In this document: positions 18,914 through 26,510 of the stretch, in pieces
How the letters are laid out: the number at the start of each line of letters is the position of its first letter
Numbering within the stretch: position 1 is the stretch's first letter
Assembly: GCA_002507565.1 (NCBI GenBank)
Contig: MOXJ01000034.1
Coordinates: forward strand, 1 to 47,689
Direction of reading: 5' to 3'
DNA length: 47,689 nt
Origin: Candidatus Reconcilbacillus cellulovorans
GTDB taxonomy: Bacteria; Bacillota; Bacilli; Paenibacillales; Reconciliibacillaceae
Program-made: the position numbers and the translations under genes
The notes under the pieces: generated by a model
Seen by the model: only the letters and a program-made list of their open reading frames with translations
Databases searched by the model: none
What the model was told of the DNA's origin: nothing

Positions 18914-18930
18914 TGTCATGAAAAATAACA
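18914..18930 (+). promoter_or_regulatory. GlnR/TnrA-type operator in the amtB leader
   Basis: TGTCATGAAAAATAACA exactly fits the 17-bp consensus TGTNAN7TNACA of the Bacillus nitrogen regulators GlnR and TnrA. It starts about 22 bp after the -10 box, inside the transcribed leader, a position expected for repression (GlnR with excess nitrogen) rather than activation. Confidence 0.8.
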
Positions 18931-18948
18931 AAACGGGAGTGGGTCGTC

Positions 18949-20331
18949 GTGTGGAGGAAAGCTCTGGTGTTAGGTTTGCTGTTTCTGCTGGCCATACCTG
19001 CCTTGGCGTCGGCGGCGGAAGAAGGACCGACCGCGCAGCAGCTCAAGCTGGCCGTCGACGCGCTTTGGGCGCTCGTGGCCGCGGTTTTCGTCATTCTGAT
19101 GCAAGCGGGGTTCGCCCTGCTGGAGTCCGGGTCGACGCGCATGAAGAACGCCGGGCACGTCGCCGGCAAGACGATTTTGACGTTCGGCATTTGTTCGATC
19201 TTCTTCTGGGCGTTCGGCTTCGGCTTGGCGTTCGGCAACGGCAATCCGATCATCGGTACCAGCGGTTTCTTCTTTGACGGCAAAGAGTCGGACGCGTTCG
19301 AATCGCTGGCGTTTTCCGACGTGCCGCTCAGCATCAAGTTTTTGTTCCAGCTCGCCTTTGCCGGCGTGTCGTTGGCGATCGCTTGGGGCGGGTTCGCGGA
19401 ACGCGCCAAGCTGCCGGTGTATTTTGTATTCGGCGCCTTGTTCACGGTCGCGATATATCCGTTCGTCGCGCACTGGATTTGGGGCGGCGGATGGCTGGCC
19501 GCACACGGCAAGCAAGATTTCGCGGGTTCCACGGTCGTACACCTGACCGGCGGGACGGCGGCGCTCGCGGCGACGATTCTGCTCGGGCCGCGGCTCGGCA
19601 AATTCAACAAAGACGGCAAGCCGAACCTGATTCCCGGACATAACCAGGTGTTGTCCGTGCTTGGCGTCATTTTGCTCTGGATCGGCTGGTTCGGCTTCAA
19701 TCCGGGCAGCACGTTGACGGCGGTCAACGACGGTTTCTTCGGTTTCATCGCGCTCAACACGAACATGGCGGCCGCGGCGGGAGGCGTGGCGGCGCTCATC
19801 GTGTCGTGGATCTATTTCGGCAAGGCGGACATTCCGAGCATGCTGAACGGCGTGCTCGCCGCGCTCGTCGCGATCACCGCTTCCTGCGCGTTCGTCGAGA
19901 CGTGGGCTGCGGTCGTCATCGGGGCGATCGCCGGGGTGTTGACGTTTTTCTCCGCGCAATGGCTGGAACGCGCCGGGCTCGACGATCCGGTCTACGCTTT
20001 CTCCGTGCACGGCATCGCCGGCATGTGGGGTTCGCTGTCGACGGGCTTTTTCGCGTCGCCGCGTCTGGTCGAGATCGTCGGCGTCGGCAAGCCGGGACTG
20101 TTCTACGGTTACGGCCTGCACCAGTTGGGCGTGCAGGCGATGGGCGTCGCCGTCAGTTTCGCGTTCGTGTTCGTCGTGTCGTTCTTGATTCTCGGCATCA
20201 TGAAGGCGACGATGGGACTGCGCGTGACGGAGGAAGAGGAAATCATCGGGCTCGACCTGAGCGAGCACGGCAGTTACGGCTATCCGGAACAGATGAAACA
20301 GATCGGTTCCGAATCGAAAGTGATGGCCTGA
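18949..20331 (+). CDS. amtB: Ammonium transporter, Amt family
   Basis: The 460-residue membrane protein has a signal-peptide-like N terminus (about residues 1-23) and about 11 hydrophobic segments. The twin-histidine pore is visible as HLTGGTAAL and SVHGIAGMWG, and the family segment AERAKLP is also present. It conducts ammonium/ammonia across the cytoplasmic membrane. GTG start at 18949 with GGGAG upstream. No P-II protein gene (glnK) lies next to it, which is unusual. The next gene instead encodes a GlnD-like nucleotidyltransferase. Nitrogen control is expected from the operator in its leader. Confidence 0.95.
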   Translation: MWRKALVLGLLFLLAIPALASAAEEGPTAQQLKLAVDALWALVAAVFVILMQAGFALLESGSTRMKNAGHVAGKTILTFGICSIFFWAFGFGLAFGNGNPIIGTSGFFFDGKESDAFESLAFSDVPLSIKFLFQLAFAGVSLAIAWGGFAERAKLPVYFVFGALFTVAIYPFVAHWIWGGGWLAAHGKQDFAGSTVVHLTGGTAALAATILLGPRLGKFNKDGKPNLIPGHNQVLSVLGVILLWIGWFGFNPGSTLTAVNDGFFGFIALNTNMAAAAGGVAALIVSWIYFGKADIPSMLNGVLAALVAITASCAFVETWAAVVIGAIAGVLTFFSAQWLERAGLDDPVYAFSVHGIAGMWGSLSTGFFASPRLVEIVGVGKPGLFYGYGLHQLGVQAMGVAVSFAFVFVVSFLILGIMKATMGLRVTEEEEIIGLDLSEHGSYGYPEQMKQIGSESKVMA

Positions 20332-20342
20332 TCGGCGACGCG

Positions 20343-20370
20343 GCGGGGCGGCTGGGGCAAGCCGCCCCGC
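20343..20370 (+). terminator. Strong hairpin after amtB, weak T tract
   Basis: A perfect 11-bp stem (GCGGGGCGGCT/AGCCGCCCCGC, 20343-20353 with 20360-20370) has a 6-nt loop and is followed only by ATGTTT. It may attenuate rather than stop transcription into the next two genes. Confidence 0.6.
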
Positions 20371-20413
20371 ATGTTTCGGAGACGGTTCGCCATGCCTCCG
20401 GAGGTGCGTCCGG

Positions 20414-21514
20414 GTGACCGACGATGTAAGACGGAATGACATGTGGAACGATATGTGGAAACGAATCGGCAAGGCGGAACGGTTCGAGGAACTGCGCGCC
20501 TGTCGCGACGAGGCGACGGCGTTGCTCGGCGATCCGCGGGCAGCCGCCGACATCGCCGGTTGGAACGAAGTCGTCAATCATTTGCATGATCTGTTGATCG
20601 GCCGGACGGTGTTTTTATCGGAACGGATGCTGGCAGAGAAAGGGCTCGGCCCGCCGCCTGTCCGGTATGCGTTCGTGCTGTTCGGCAGCGGCGGTCGTTC
20701 GGAGCAGACGCCGTGGAGTGACCAAGACAACGGACTGCTGTACGCGGACGGCGGTGATCCGAAGGAGACGGAAGATTATTTTCATCTGCTTGTGGGAAGT
20801 ATTTTACACGGTCTTGGAATTCTCGGTTACCCTCCATGTCAGGGGAACGTCCTTTGTTCAAACCCCCGTTGGCGTAAGCCGTTATCCGACTGGAAAAGGC
20901 GATTGAACGAGTGGTTCGGCGATCCGACGTGGGAAAACGTCCGTTATACGCTTATCGTCGCGGACGCGCGCGCCGTCTACGGCGACGCCTCGTTGGTGCG
21001 CGCCCTGGCGGAAGATATGCGGCAAAAGATACGCGAACGTCCGGACATGTTGGGTAGAATGCTGAAAAATACGCTTCACCATAAAGTCGCGCTGAACTGG
21101 TTCGGTCGGCTCGTCACCGAGCGCTACGGCGAGGACGCGGGCGGATTCGACGTCAAGTACGGCGCTTATCTTCCGATCGTCAACGGCGTCCGTCTGCTTG
21201 CGCTCGCTCACGGCGTCGCCGGAACATCTACCCTCGAACGAATCGCTGGGCTTACACGGATCGGCGTCTTGTCACCCGCACAGGAAAGCCGCTGGCGCGA
21301 CGCGTTTTTAAGCGCGCTTTTATTTCGCGCGGAAGCGCCGTTTCAACTGCAAGACGGCTTGTACACGACGCGGGGGAAATTGCGGGACATCCAGCTGACG
21401 CGCCAGCGGCGTCGCGAGTTGAAGGAATGTCTGCTGACGGGAAAGGCCATCCAGCAGTTCGTTCGCCGGCATATCTCGGCCGTGCTCGCACGCTCGGGGA
21501 AACATCGCAAGTAG
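20414..21514 (+). CDS. DUF294-type GlnD-like nucleotidyltransferase
   Basis: The 366-residue protein carries a Pol-beta-type nucleotidyltransferase core related to the GlnD uridylyltransferase. GSGGR at 91-95 and the metal-binding SDQD at 102-105 are followed by NPRWRKPLSDW and a helical DUF294 C-terminal domain. Many relatives carry cNMP or CBS domains in front; this one does not. The substrate is unknown. Adjacency to amtB invites the guess of a nitrogen-linked protein or nucleotide modification, but that is inference. The GTG at 20414 has GGAGG 9 bases upstream. The exonuclease gene follows at 24 bp, a pairing also seen elsewhere for this family. Confidence 0.8.
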   Translation: MTDDVRRNDMWNDMWKRIGKAERFEELRACRDEATALLGDPRAAADIAGWNEVVNHLHDLLIGRTVFLSERMLAEKGLGPPPVRYAFVLFGSGGRSEQTPWSDQDNGLLYADGGDPKETEDYFHLLVGSILHGLGILGYPPCQGNVLCSNPRWRKPLSDWKRRLNEWFGDPTWENVRYTLIVADARAVYGDASLVRALAEDMRQKIRERPDMLGRMLKNTLHHKVALNWFGRLVTERYGEDAGGFDVKYGAYLPIVNGVRLLALAHGVAGTSTLERIAGLTRIGVLSPAQESRWRDAFLSALLFRAEAPFQLQDGLYTTRGKLRDIQLTRQRRRELKECLLTGKAIQQFVRRHISAVLARSGKHRK

Positions 21515-21538
21515 CGCCGTCGGAAGGAGATGGAAGCG

Positions 21539-22276
21539 ATGAAGGAGCCGCGCGGTTTCGAGCGGATCTGGCATTTGTACCGACAGGGCGGATGGGCTCC
21601 GGCGCTTGCTTCCGTATTCGACGCGCGGACGGCCCAGCAGATGGCGTTTATCCGCTCCGTCATGAGGGAATCACGGCGCAACGACTGGTTCGACCGCAGG
21701 CTCGACGAACTTGAAGTCGTCGTGTTCGATCTAGAGACGACCGGATTTTTCCCGCATGCCGGCGACGAAATCATCTCGATCGGCGCGGTGCTGGTACACG
21801 GCGAGCGGATCGGCGACGAGAAGTTTTACACGCTGGTCAACCCGAGGCGCGACGTTCCGGAAAATATTCAGCAACTGACCGGTATTACGGATGAAATGGT
21901 CCGTGCCGCGCCCGAATTGCTCGACGCCCTCCACGATTTTTTGCGGTTTGTGCGCCATCGCGTTCTCGTCGCCCACGGCAGCGGTCACGACAAGCGGTTT
22001 TTGAATTCGGCGCTCTGGCGGACGTCGAAAATCAACCTGGCGCACCGGTTGCTCGACTGCATCATGCTGGCCAAATGGCTGTTTCCCGACCGCGGGCGGT
22101 ACGATCTCGACACGTTGCTTGCGGATTTCGGCATCGAGATTACGAGGAGGCACCATGCGCTCGAGGACGCCGTGATGACGGCCCACTTGTGGATCAAGCT
22201 CGTACGGGAAGCGTTCCGGCGCGGCGTGCCGACGCTGGGCGATCTCTACCTTCAGCTCGGCCGCAGTCTCGCCTGA
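21539..22276 (+). CDS. DEDDh 3'-5' exonuclease, DnaQ-like
   Basis: The 245-residue protein has exonuclease motif I DLETTG (64-69), motif II in HGSGHDKRFL and motif III HHALEDA, so all four acidic residues and the histidine of the DEDDh class are in place. Relatives include the epsilon proofreading subunit. An N-terminal extension of about 60 residues precedes the core. The ATG at 21539 is preferred to the one at 21530 because AAGGAG at 21524-21529 then has a 9-base spacer. It forms a two-gene unit with the upstream nucleotidyltransferase. Its 3' end overlaps a convergent gene by 25 bp. DNA repair or RNA trimming roles are both possible. Confidence 0.85.
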   Translation: MKEPRGFERIWHLYRQGGWAPALASVFDARTAQQMAFIRSVMRESRRNDWFDRRLDELEVVVFDLETTGFFPHAGDEIISIGAVLVHGERIGDEKFYTLVNPRRDVPENIQQLTGITDEMVRAAPELLDALHDFLRFVRHRVLVAHGSGHDKRFLNSALWRTSKINLAHRLLDCIMLAKWLFPDRGRYDLDTLLADFGIEITRRHHALEDAVMTAHLWIKLVREAFRRGVPTLGDLYLQLGRSLA

Positions 22277-22749
22277 GCAGATTTCGTCCAACCGCTTTCG
22301 CCGGTGATGGCGACGCAGACTTCCCGAAACGCTCCGAGCTGATCGTCCCACCGCCATGCCCGCCATGCGGCGGGAATGCCGTCGGAACGAACGGAGACGA
22401 CGACGTGAAACGGAACGGTTCGCCACATCGTCGCCGCGTCGGTTTCGGAAAGTTCGGCCGATGCGTTCGGGTGGGAATGGACGACGGCGACAAGCCTTTC
22501 CTGTCTGGCGGCGAGTCCGGCGACGAGTTCCACCCATTCGCGGGGATCGGCGACGAAAGCGCGGTGTGTCTCGCAGGCGACGTTGCGCAGGCGGACGTAG
22601 CGGGACGGCCGGACGACGCCGTCTTCGTTCGCACCCTCGGCGCTGGAAGCGAGCAGCACTCCGCAGCTTTCGGCGGGATACGAATCCGCCGCGTGGGAGA
22701 GCATGTCGCGCGCGATCGGTTTTGCAAGCCAAAGCTGCAAGGTGTTCAT
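22252..22749 (-). CDS. JAMM/MPN-domain metallopeptidase (M67-like)
   Basis: The 165-residue single-domain protein has the JAMM zinc signature: Glu27 in PAESCGVL, then HSHP at 91-94 with Ser101 and Asp104. Bacterial members cleave isopeptide or C-terminal extensions, for example from sulfur-carrier proteins in cysteine or cofactor synthesis. No ThiS/MoaD-like or E1-like partner is in the window. It begins 6 bp after the MFS gene on the same strand, so the two are probably co-transcribed. Ribosome site weak (GGTGG). Substrate unknown. Confidence 0.8.
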   Translation of the reverse strand: MNTLQLWLAKPIARDMLSHAADSYPAESCGVLLASSAEGANEDGVVRPSRYVRLRNVACETHRAFVADPREWVELVAGLAARQERLVAVVHSHPNASAELSETDAATMWRTVPFHVVVSVRSDGIPAAWRAWRWDDQLGAFREVCVAITGESGWTKSAQARLRPS

Positions 22750-22755
22750 CCCCGC

Positions 22756-23955
22756 TTATTCCACCTGTCTGTCGGGTCTGATTCGGAAGAAGACCAGGGC
22801 AAGCGCCGCGGCCGACAATAGCGCTGTCGCGACGAAGACGGTCCGGTGAGAAACGGCCATCATCCGTTCGAACAGCAGCGGTCCCAGCGCCACGCCGAGA
22901 AAGCGCAGGCCGTTGTAGATCGACGTGATCAAGCCGCGTTCGTCCCGGCCGACGGCTCCGGTGATGAGGGTGTTCAGGCACGGCAACAGCATGCCGATGC
23001 CGACGCCGCAAAGCGAAAGTAGCGCGATGAGCGGATAAAGCCGCGCGTATAGGGCGACGGCGGTCGCCAGAGCGGCGCTCGACAGCGCCAAACCCGTAAG
23101 CATCAGCATGCGCATCCGTTTTCCGTTTTTGCGGATATGGGCGCCGGTCAAATAGGAAGCCGTCACCGAACCGAGCAGCGGAACGGCCAGTACCAGCCCT
23201 TTTCGGACGCCATCGATGTTGTGCGGCGGTTTTTCCAGAACGTCGGATAAATAAAAGAGGACGCCGAACAACACGAACAATCCGAGCGCGCCGGCGAAAA
23301 ACGCGGCGGTCAGCCACCGGCCTTTTTCCCGGAAAACGCGGCGGATGTCTGCGACGTAACGGCCGAGCGGCGGCGGGGGAGTCGGCGCCTGCTTATCTTT
23401 GATCTGAAGCCAGACGAGCCCCACGGCGATCGCGCAAAAGGCCGGAAATGCAAAAAAGACGGCATGCCAGACGATCAGCGCAAACAGCGAGCCGAGAATC
23501 GGGCTGAGTACCTTGCCCGTTCCGTTGGCCGCTTCCACGAGACCGAGCGCTTTGCTCTCCGCGGCTCCCTCATATCGGTCGCCGATCATCGCCATGGCGA
23601 CCGGCGCCGTTCCCGCCGCACCGATGCCCTGCAACGCTCGGGCGGCGATCAGCACCGGATACGATCCCCAAAGCGCGCCGAACCCGGCGACGACGCCCGA
23701 AACGCCGTACAGGCCAAGCGCAGCCAGCAAAACCTTTTTTCTTGAAAATCGGTCGGATAAATACCCGACGACCGGAATGGACAGGCCGGCCGCCAGGGAA
23801 AACAGCGTGATGACGAGGCTCGCCTGAAAGCGCGTGACGCCGAGGTGGCGTTCGATGTCCGGCAGCACGGGCACCAGCATCGAATTGCCGAGCACGAGCA
23901 CGACCGGCACGGAGGCGAAGGCGGCGAGCTCGCCGATTCGCGTTTCGGATGTCAA
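22756..23955 (-). CDS. MFS drug/metabolite exporter (12 TM, DHA1-like)
   Basis: The 399-residue membrane protein has about 12 hydrophobic segments, MFS motif A (GYLSDRFSRKKVL), and motif-C-like glycine/proline residues (GTGKVLSPILGSL) typical of proton antiporters. It probably exports a drug or metabolite. The start is a TTG at 23955, the only candidate that keeps the first transmembrane helix whole; the ribosome site is weak. It is divergent from the thioredoxin-like gene and probably co-transcribed with the metallopeptidase gene after it. The substrate cannot be read from sequence. Confidence 0.85.
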   Translation of the reverse strand: MTSETRIGELAAFASVPVVLVLGNSMLVPVLPDIERHLGVTRFQASLVITLFSLAAGLSIPVVGYLSDRFSRKKVLLAALGLYGVSGVVAGFGALWGSYPVLIAARALQGIGAAGTAPVAMAMIGDRYEGAAESKALGLVEAANGTGKVLSPILGSLFALIVWHAVFFAFPAFCAIAVGLVWLQIKDKQAPTPPPPLGRYVADIRRVFREKGRWLTAAFFAGALGLFVLFGVLFYLSDVLEKPPHNIDGVRKGLVLAVPLLGSVTASYLTGAHIRKNGKRMRMLMLTGLALSSAALATAVALYARLYPLIALLSLCGVGIGMLLPCLNTLITGAVGRDERGLITSIYNGLRFLGVALGPLLFERMMAVSHRTVFVATALLSAAALALVFFRIRPDRQVE

Positions 23956-24023
23956 GGCGGTTCACCCGTCGTATTTTGGACGAAAGCGGGGCATATTATG
24001 TGAAAACGCGCATGAGGTGGGCC

Positions 24024-24596
24024 ATGAAACGGTTCGTGTCGGTCGTACTCGTTTTCTTTTTGGCCTTGTGTCTGGTTCCGGCGCTGGCCGCCGTGTCGCG
24101 GCCGCAAGGGGCGGCACGACCGGCGTTGCATCGTCAGGATTCGACGGCGCCCGTAAGAACGGCCTACCGCGTCGGCCGGCCGGCGCCGGTCGTGTCGCTG
24201 GCCGGGCTTGACGGAAAAACCTACACGCTCGGCGGCAAGCGGGAAAAGCCGCTTCTCATCAATTTCTGGGTTTCCTGGTGCGGACCTTGCCTACTTGAAG
24301 CGCCGGATTTTCAGGCGGTTTACGAAAAATACGGCGACCGTATCGATCTTTACGGCGTCAACGTCACGCAGACGGATCGGCTCGACGACGTGCGCCGTTT
24401 CGTCGACCGTTACGGGATTCGGTTTCCGGTCCTGCTGGATACCGAAGCAGTCGCCGCAGACGCCTATCGAGTCAGTGCGTTTCCGACGAGCTTCCTCCTC
24501 GATCGCGACGGCACAGTCCGCGACCGCTTTTATTTCGTCCGTCGCGACGAGCTGGAAAAGCGAATCGCCGGCCGGCTTCGCGGCGGTCAGCGCTGA
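24024..24596 (+). CDS. TlpA/ResA-like extracytoplasmic thiol-disulfide oxidoreductase
   Basis: The 190-residue protein has an N-terminal signal peptide or anchor (residues 1-22) and a thioredoxin fold with WCGPC at 85-89 and the cis-proline segment SAFPTSFLLD. ResA-like proteins act outside the membrane, for example reducing apocytochrome c or serving in envelope thiol balance. The start could also be ATG 24012. Neither start has an ideal ribosome site (GAGGTGG lies between them). The stop is 3 bp from the convergent cimA stop. No cytochrome-maturation gene is adjacent, so the partner is unknown. Confidence 0.85.
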   Translation: MKRFVSVVLVFFLALCLVPALAAVSRPQGAARPALHRQDSTAPVRTAYRVGRPAPVVSLAGLDGKTYTLGGKREKPLLINFWVSWCGPCLLEAPDFQAVYEKYGDRIDLYGVNVTQTDRLDDVRRFVDRYGIRFPVLLDTEAVAADAYRVSAFPTSFLLDRDGTVRDRFYFVRRDELEKRIAGRLRGGQR

Positions 24597-24599
24597 GCG

Positions 24600-26219
24600 T
24601 TAGCGATTCGGTTCAGCTGCGGCGACGGCTTGTGCAGACCGGTTTTTGTCGAGCAGCGCGTAGCGGAAGCTGTCGACGAGCGCCTGCCAGCTCGCCTCGA
24701 TGATGTTGGTTGAGACGCCGACGGTGCTCCACGACCCCTCCGGACTCGTCGATTCGATCAGCACGCGCACTTTCGCGGCCGTCGCTTCTTTTTCATCGAG
24801 GACGCGCACCTTATAGTCGGACAGGTGCATGGCGCGCAGTTCCGGAAAATAGCGCAACAACGCGTCGCGCAGCGCGTTGTCGAGCGCGTTGACCGGCCCG
24901 TTGCCTTCTGCGGCGGTGTAGACGACTTCGTCGCCTACGCGCACTTTGACGATCGCCTCGGCGACGACCGCGAGGTCGCCGATTTTTTCGACCAAAATTT
25001 TAAACGATTCGACGCGGAACAGTTCTTCCAGGCCGCCGGCGGCTTCGCGCAACAACAGTTCGAGCGAAGCGTCGGCGCCTTCGAACTGGTAGCCCTGGTG
25101 CTCCAGTTCCTTGATGCGGTCGATGATTTCACGCGTTTTCGGATGGTTGCGGTTTAAGTCGACTCCGAATTCCTGCGCTTTCATCAAAATGTTGCTTTGT
25201 CCGGACAGTTCGGAAACGAGCACGCGCCGCTTGTTGCCGACGCTTTCCGGTTCGACGTGTTCGTACGTTTTCGGATGTTTCAGGATCGCGGACACGTGAA
25301 CGCCGCCCTTGTGCGCGAACGCCGCTTGGCCGACGTACGGCTGGTTGACCGGCATATGAACGTTGGCGATTTCGCTGACGTAGCGCGCGACGCCGGTCAA
25401 CATTTTCAGCTGTTCGTCGGACAGGCACCGATAGCCGAGCTTCAGCTGCAGGTTCGGGATGATGGAGCAGAGATTGGCGTTGCCGCACCGCTCGCCGAAG
25501 CCGTTGATGGTGCCCTGCACTTGCCGGGCGCCCGCCCGGACGGCTGCCAGCGTGTTGGCGACGCCGAGTTCGCAGTCGTTGTGCGCGTGAATGCCGACGG
25601 GAGCGGAAAGCTGTGCGCAGACGTCGCGGACGATGTCGGCGATTTCTTCCGGCAGAGAGCCGCCGTTCGTGTCGCACAGGACGATCCAGTCCGCCCCTGC
25701 CGCTTCGGCCGCGCGCACGGTGGCGAGCGCGTATTCCCGATTGTGTTTGTAGCCGTCGAAAAAGTGCTCGGCGTCGTAAATAACCTCGAGCCCGTGGCGT
25801 TTCAGATAGCGGACGGAATCTTCGATCATCGCCAAATTTTCGGCGAGCGACGTCTGCAGGGCGACTTCGACGTGAAAATCCCACGATTTCCCAAAAATCG
25901 TCGCGGTCGGAACGCCCGCTTCGATGATGTGATTCAAATTCGCGTCGTGCTCGGCCGTCGTATCCTTACGGCGCGTGCTGCCGAAGGCGGTGATTTTCGC
26001 GTGGACGAGCGAAAGCTGGCGGGCGCGGCGGAAAAATTCAACGTCTTTGCTATTGCTGCCGGGCCATCCGCCTTCGATATAATGAACGCCGAGCTGGTCG
26101 AGTTTGCGGGCAATTTTCAGTTTATCCTCGACGGACAGGCTGATGCCTTCGCCTTGCGTGCCGTCGCGCAACGTCGTGTCGAAAATCGTGATGTGTCGGT
26201 CGTCGCCGGATGCGGACAT
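24600..26219 (-). CDS. cimA: (R)-citramalate synthase
   Basis: The 539-residue protein of the isopropylmalate/citramalate synthase family condenses pyruvate and acetyl-CoA to citramalate, giving a threonine-independent route to isoleucine. N-terminal HMGL-like catalytic barrel with [13 protein letters not shown] (13-25) and the metal-binding [11 protein letters not shown]-terminal regulatory domain starts near residue 420. Length and the GGWPGSN motif favour citramalate synthase over leuA or homocitrate synthase. The ATG at 26219 has GTGAGGAAG before it. The leader is only about 40 nt, too short for a T-box. The gene stands alone, away from an ilv-leu cluster. Confidence 0.9.
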   Translation of the reverse strand: MSASGDDRHITIFDTTLRDGTQGEGISLSVEDKLKIARKLDQLGVHYIEGGWPGSNSKDVEFFRRARQLSLVHAKITAFGSTRRKDTTAEHDANLNHIIEAGVPTATIFGKSWDFHVEVALQTSLAENLAMIEDSVRYLKRHGLEVIYDAEHFFDGYKHNREYALATVRAAEAAGADWIVLCDTNGGSLPEEIADIVRDVCAQLSAPVGIHAHNDCELGVANTLAAVRAGARQVQGTINGFGERCGNANLCSIIPNLQLKLGYRCLSDEQLKMLTGVARYVSEIANVHMPVNQPYVGQAAFAHKGGVHVSAILKHPKTYEHVEPESVGNKRRVLVSELSGQSNILMKAQEFGVDLNRNHPKTREIIDRIKELEHQGYQFEGADASLELLLREAAGGLEELFRVESFKILVEKIGDLAVVAEAIVKVRVGDEVVYTAAEGNGPVNALDNALRDALLRYFPELRAMHLSDYKVRVLDEKEATAAKVRVLIESTSPEGSWSTVGVSTNIIEASWQALVDSFRYALLDKNRSAQAVAAAEPNR

Positions 26220-26265
26220 GTCGGCGCTTCCTCACTTTCTTCGGGTCATAGCGGAATATGGATTT

Positions 26266-26274
26266 ATTATATCA
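26266..26274 (-). promoter_or_regulatory. Extended -10 promoter of cimA
   Basis: On the minus strand TGATATAAT provides a TGn-TATAAT extended -10, about 45 bp before the cimA start. No matching -35 was seen. Confidence 0.55.
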
Positions 26275-26336
26275 CTTCGACGGCGAAAGGGGAGAGGGGA
26301 TTTTGCTCAGATCTAGGGCGGCAGCAAATTAACCTC

Positions 26337-26367
26337 TTGACAACCTCCCAGAATTTTGTGTTATTCT
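26337..26367 (+). promoter_or_regulatory. Promoter of the VWA toxin gene
   Basis: TTGACA at 26337-26342 and TATTCT at 26362-26367 have a 19-bp spacer, with TGT giving an extended -10. Transcription would start near 26374, about 135 nt before the GTG. Confidence 0.65.
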
Positions 26368-26374
26368 AAACATG

Positions 26375-26510
26375 GTGATTTTTCCCCACTAACCGTCTTC
26401 CGTTACGGCCGCATCCTTAACTTCATCTTTATCGCATCCTTTTTCGCCTACGCGTTCGCACCCGACGGTTTCTGCTTTCGATGTGGGGAAGCAGGAGGAG
26501 GAGTTTCGTT
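26375..26510 (+). promoter_or_regulatory. Long 5' leader with complementary segments next to the ribosome site
   Basis: TTCCCCAC (26382-26389) is exactly complementary to GTGGGGAA (26483-26490), which lies next to the AGGAGGAGGAG ribosome site (26493-26503). A smaller CCGT/ACGG pair sits inside the loop. Pairing could form a long-range stem near the translation start. No known riboswitch class was recognised. Confidence 0.35.

Noticed and set aside
26220-26265. T-box or leucine attenuator in front of cimA
   Set aside because: The leader after the -10 box is only about 40 nt and shows no specifier loop, T-box sequence or terminator.
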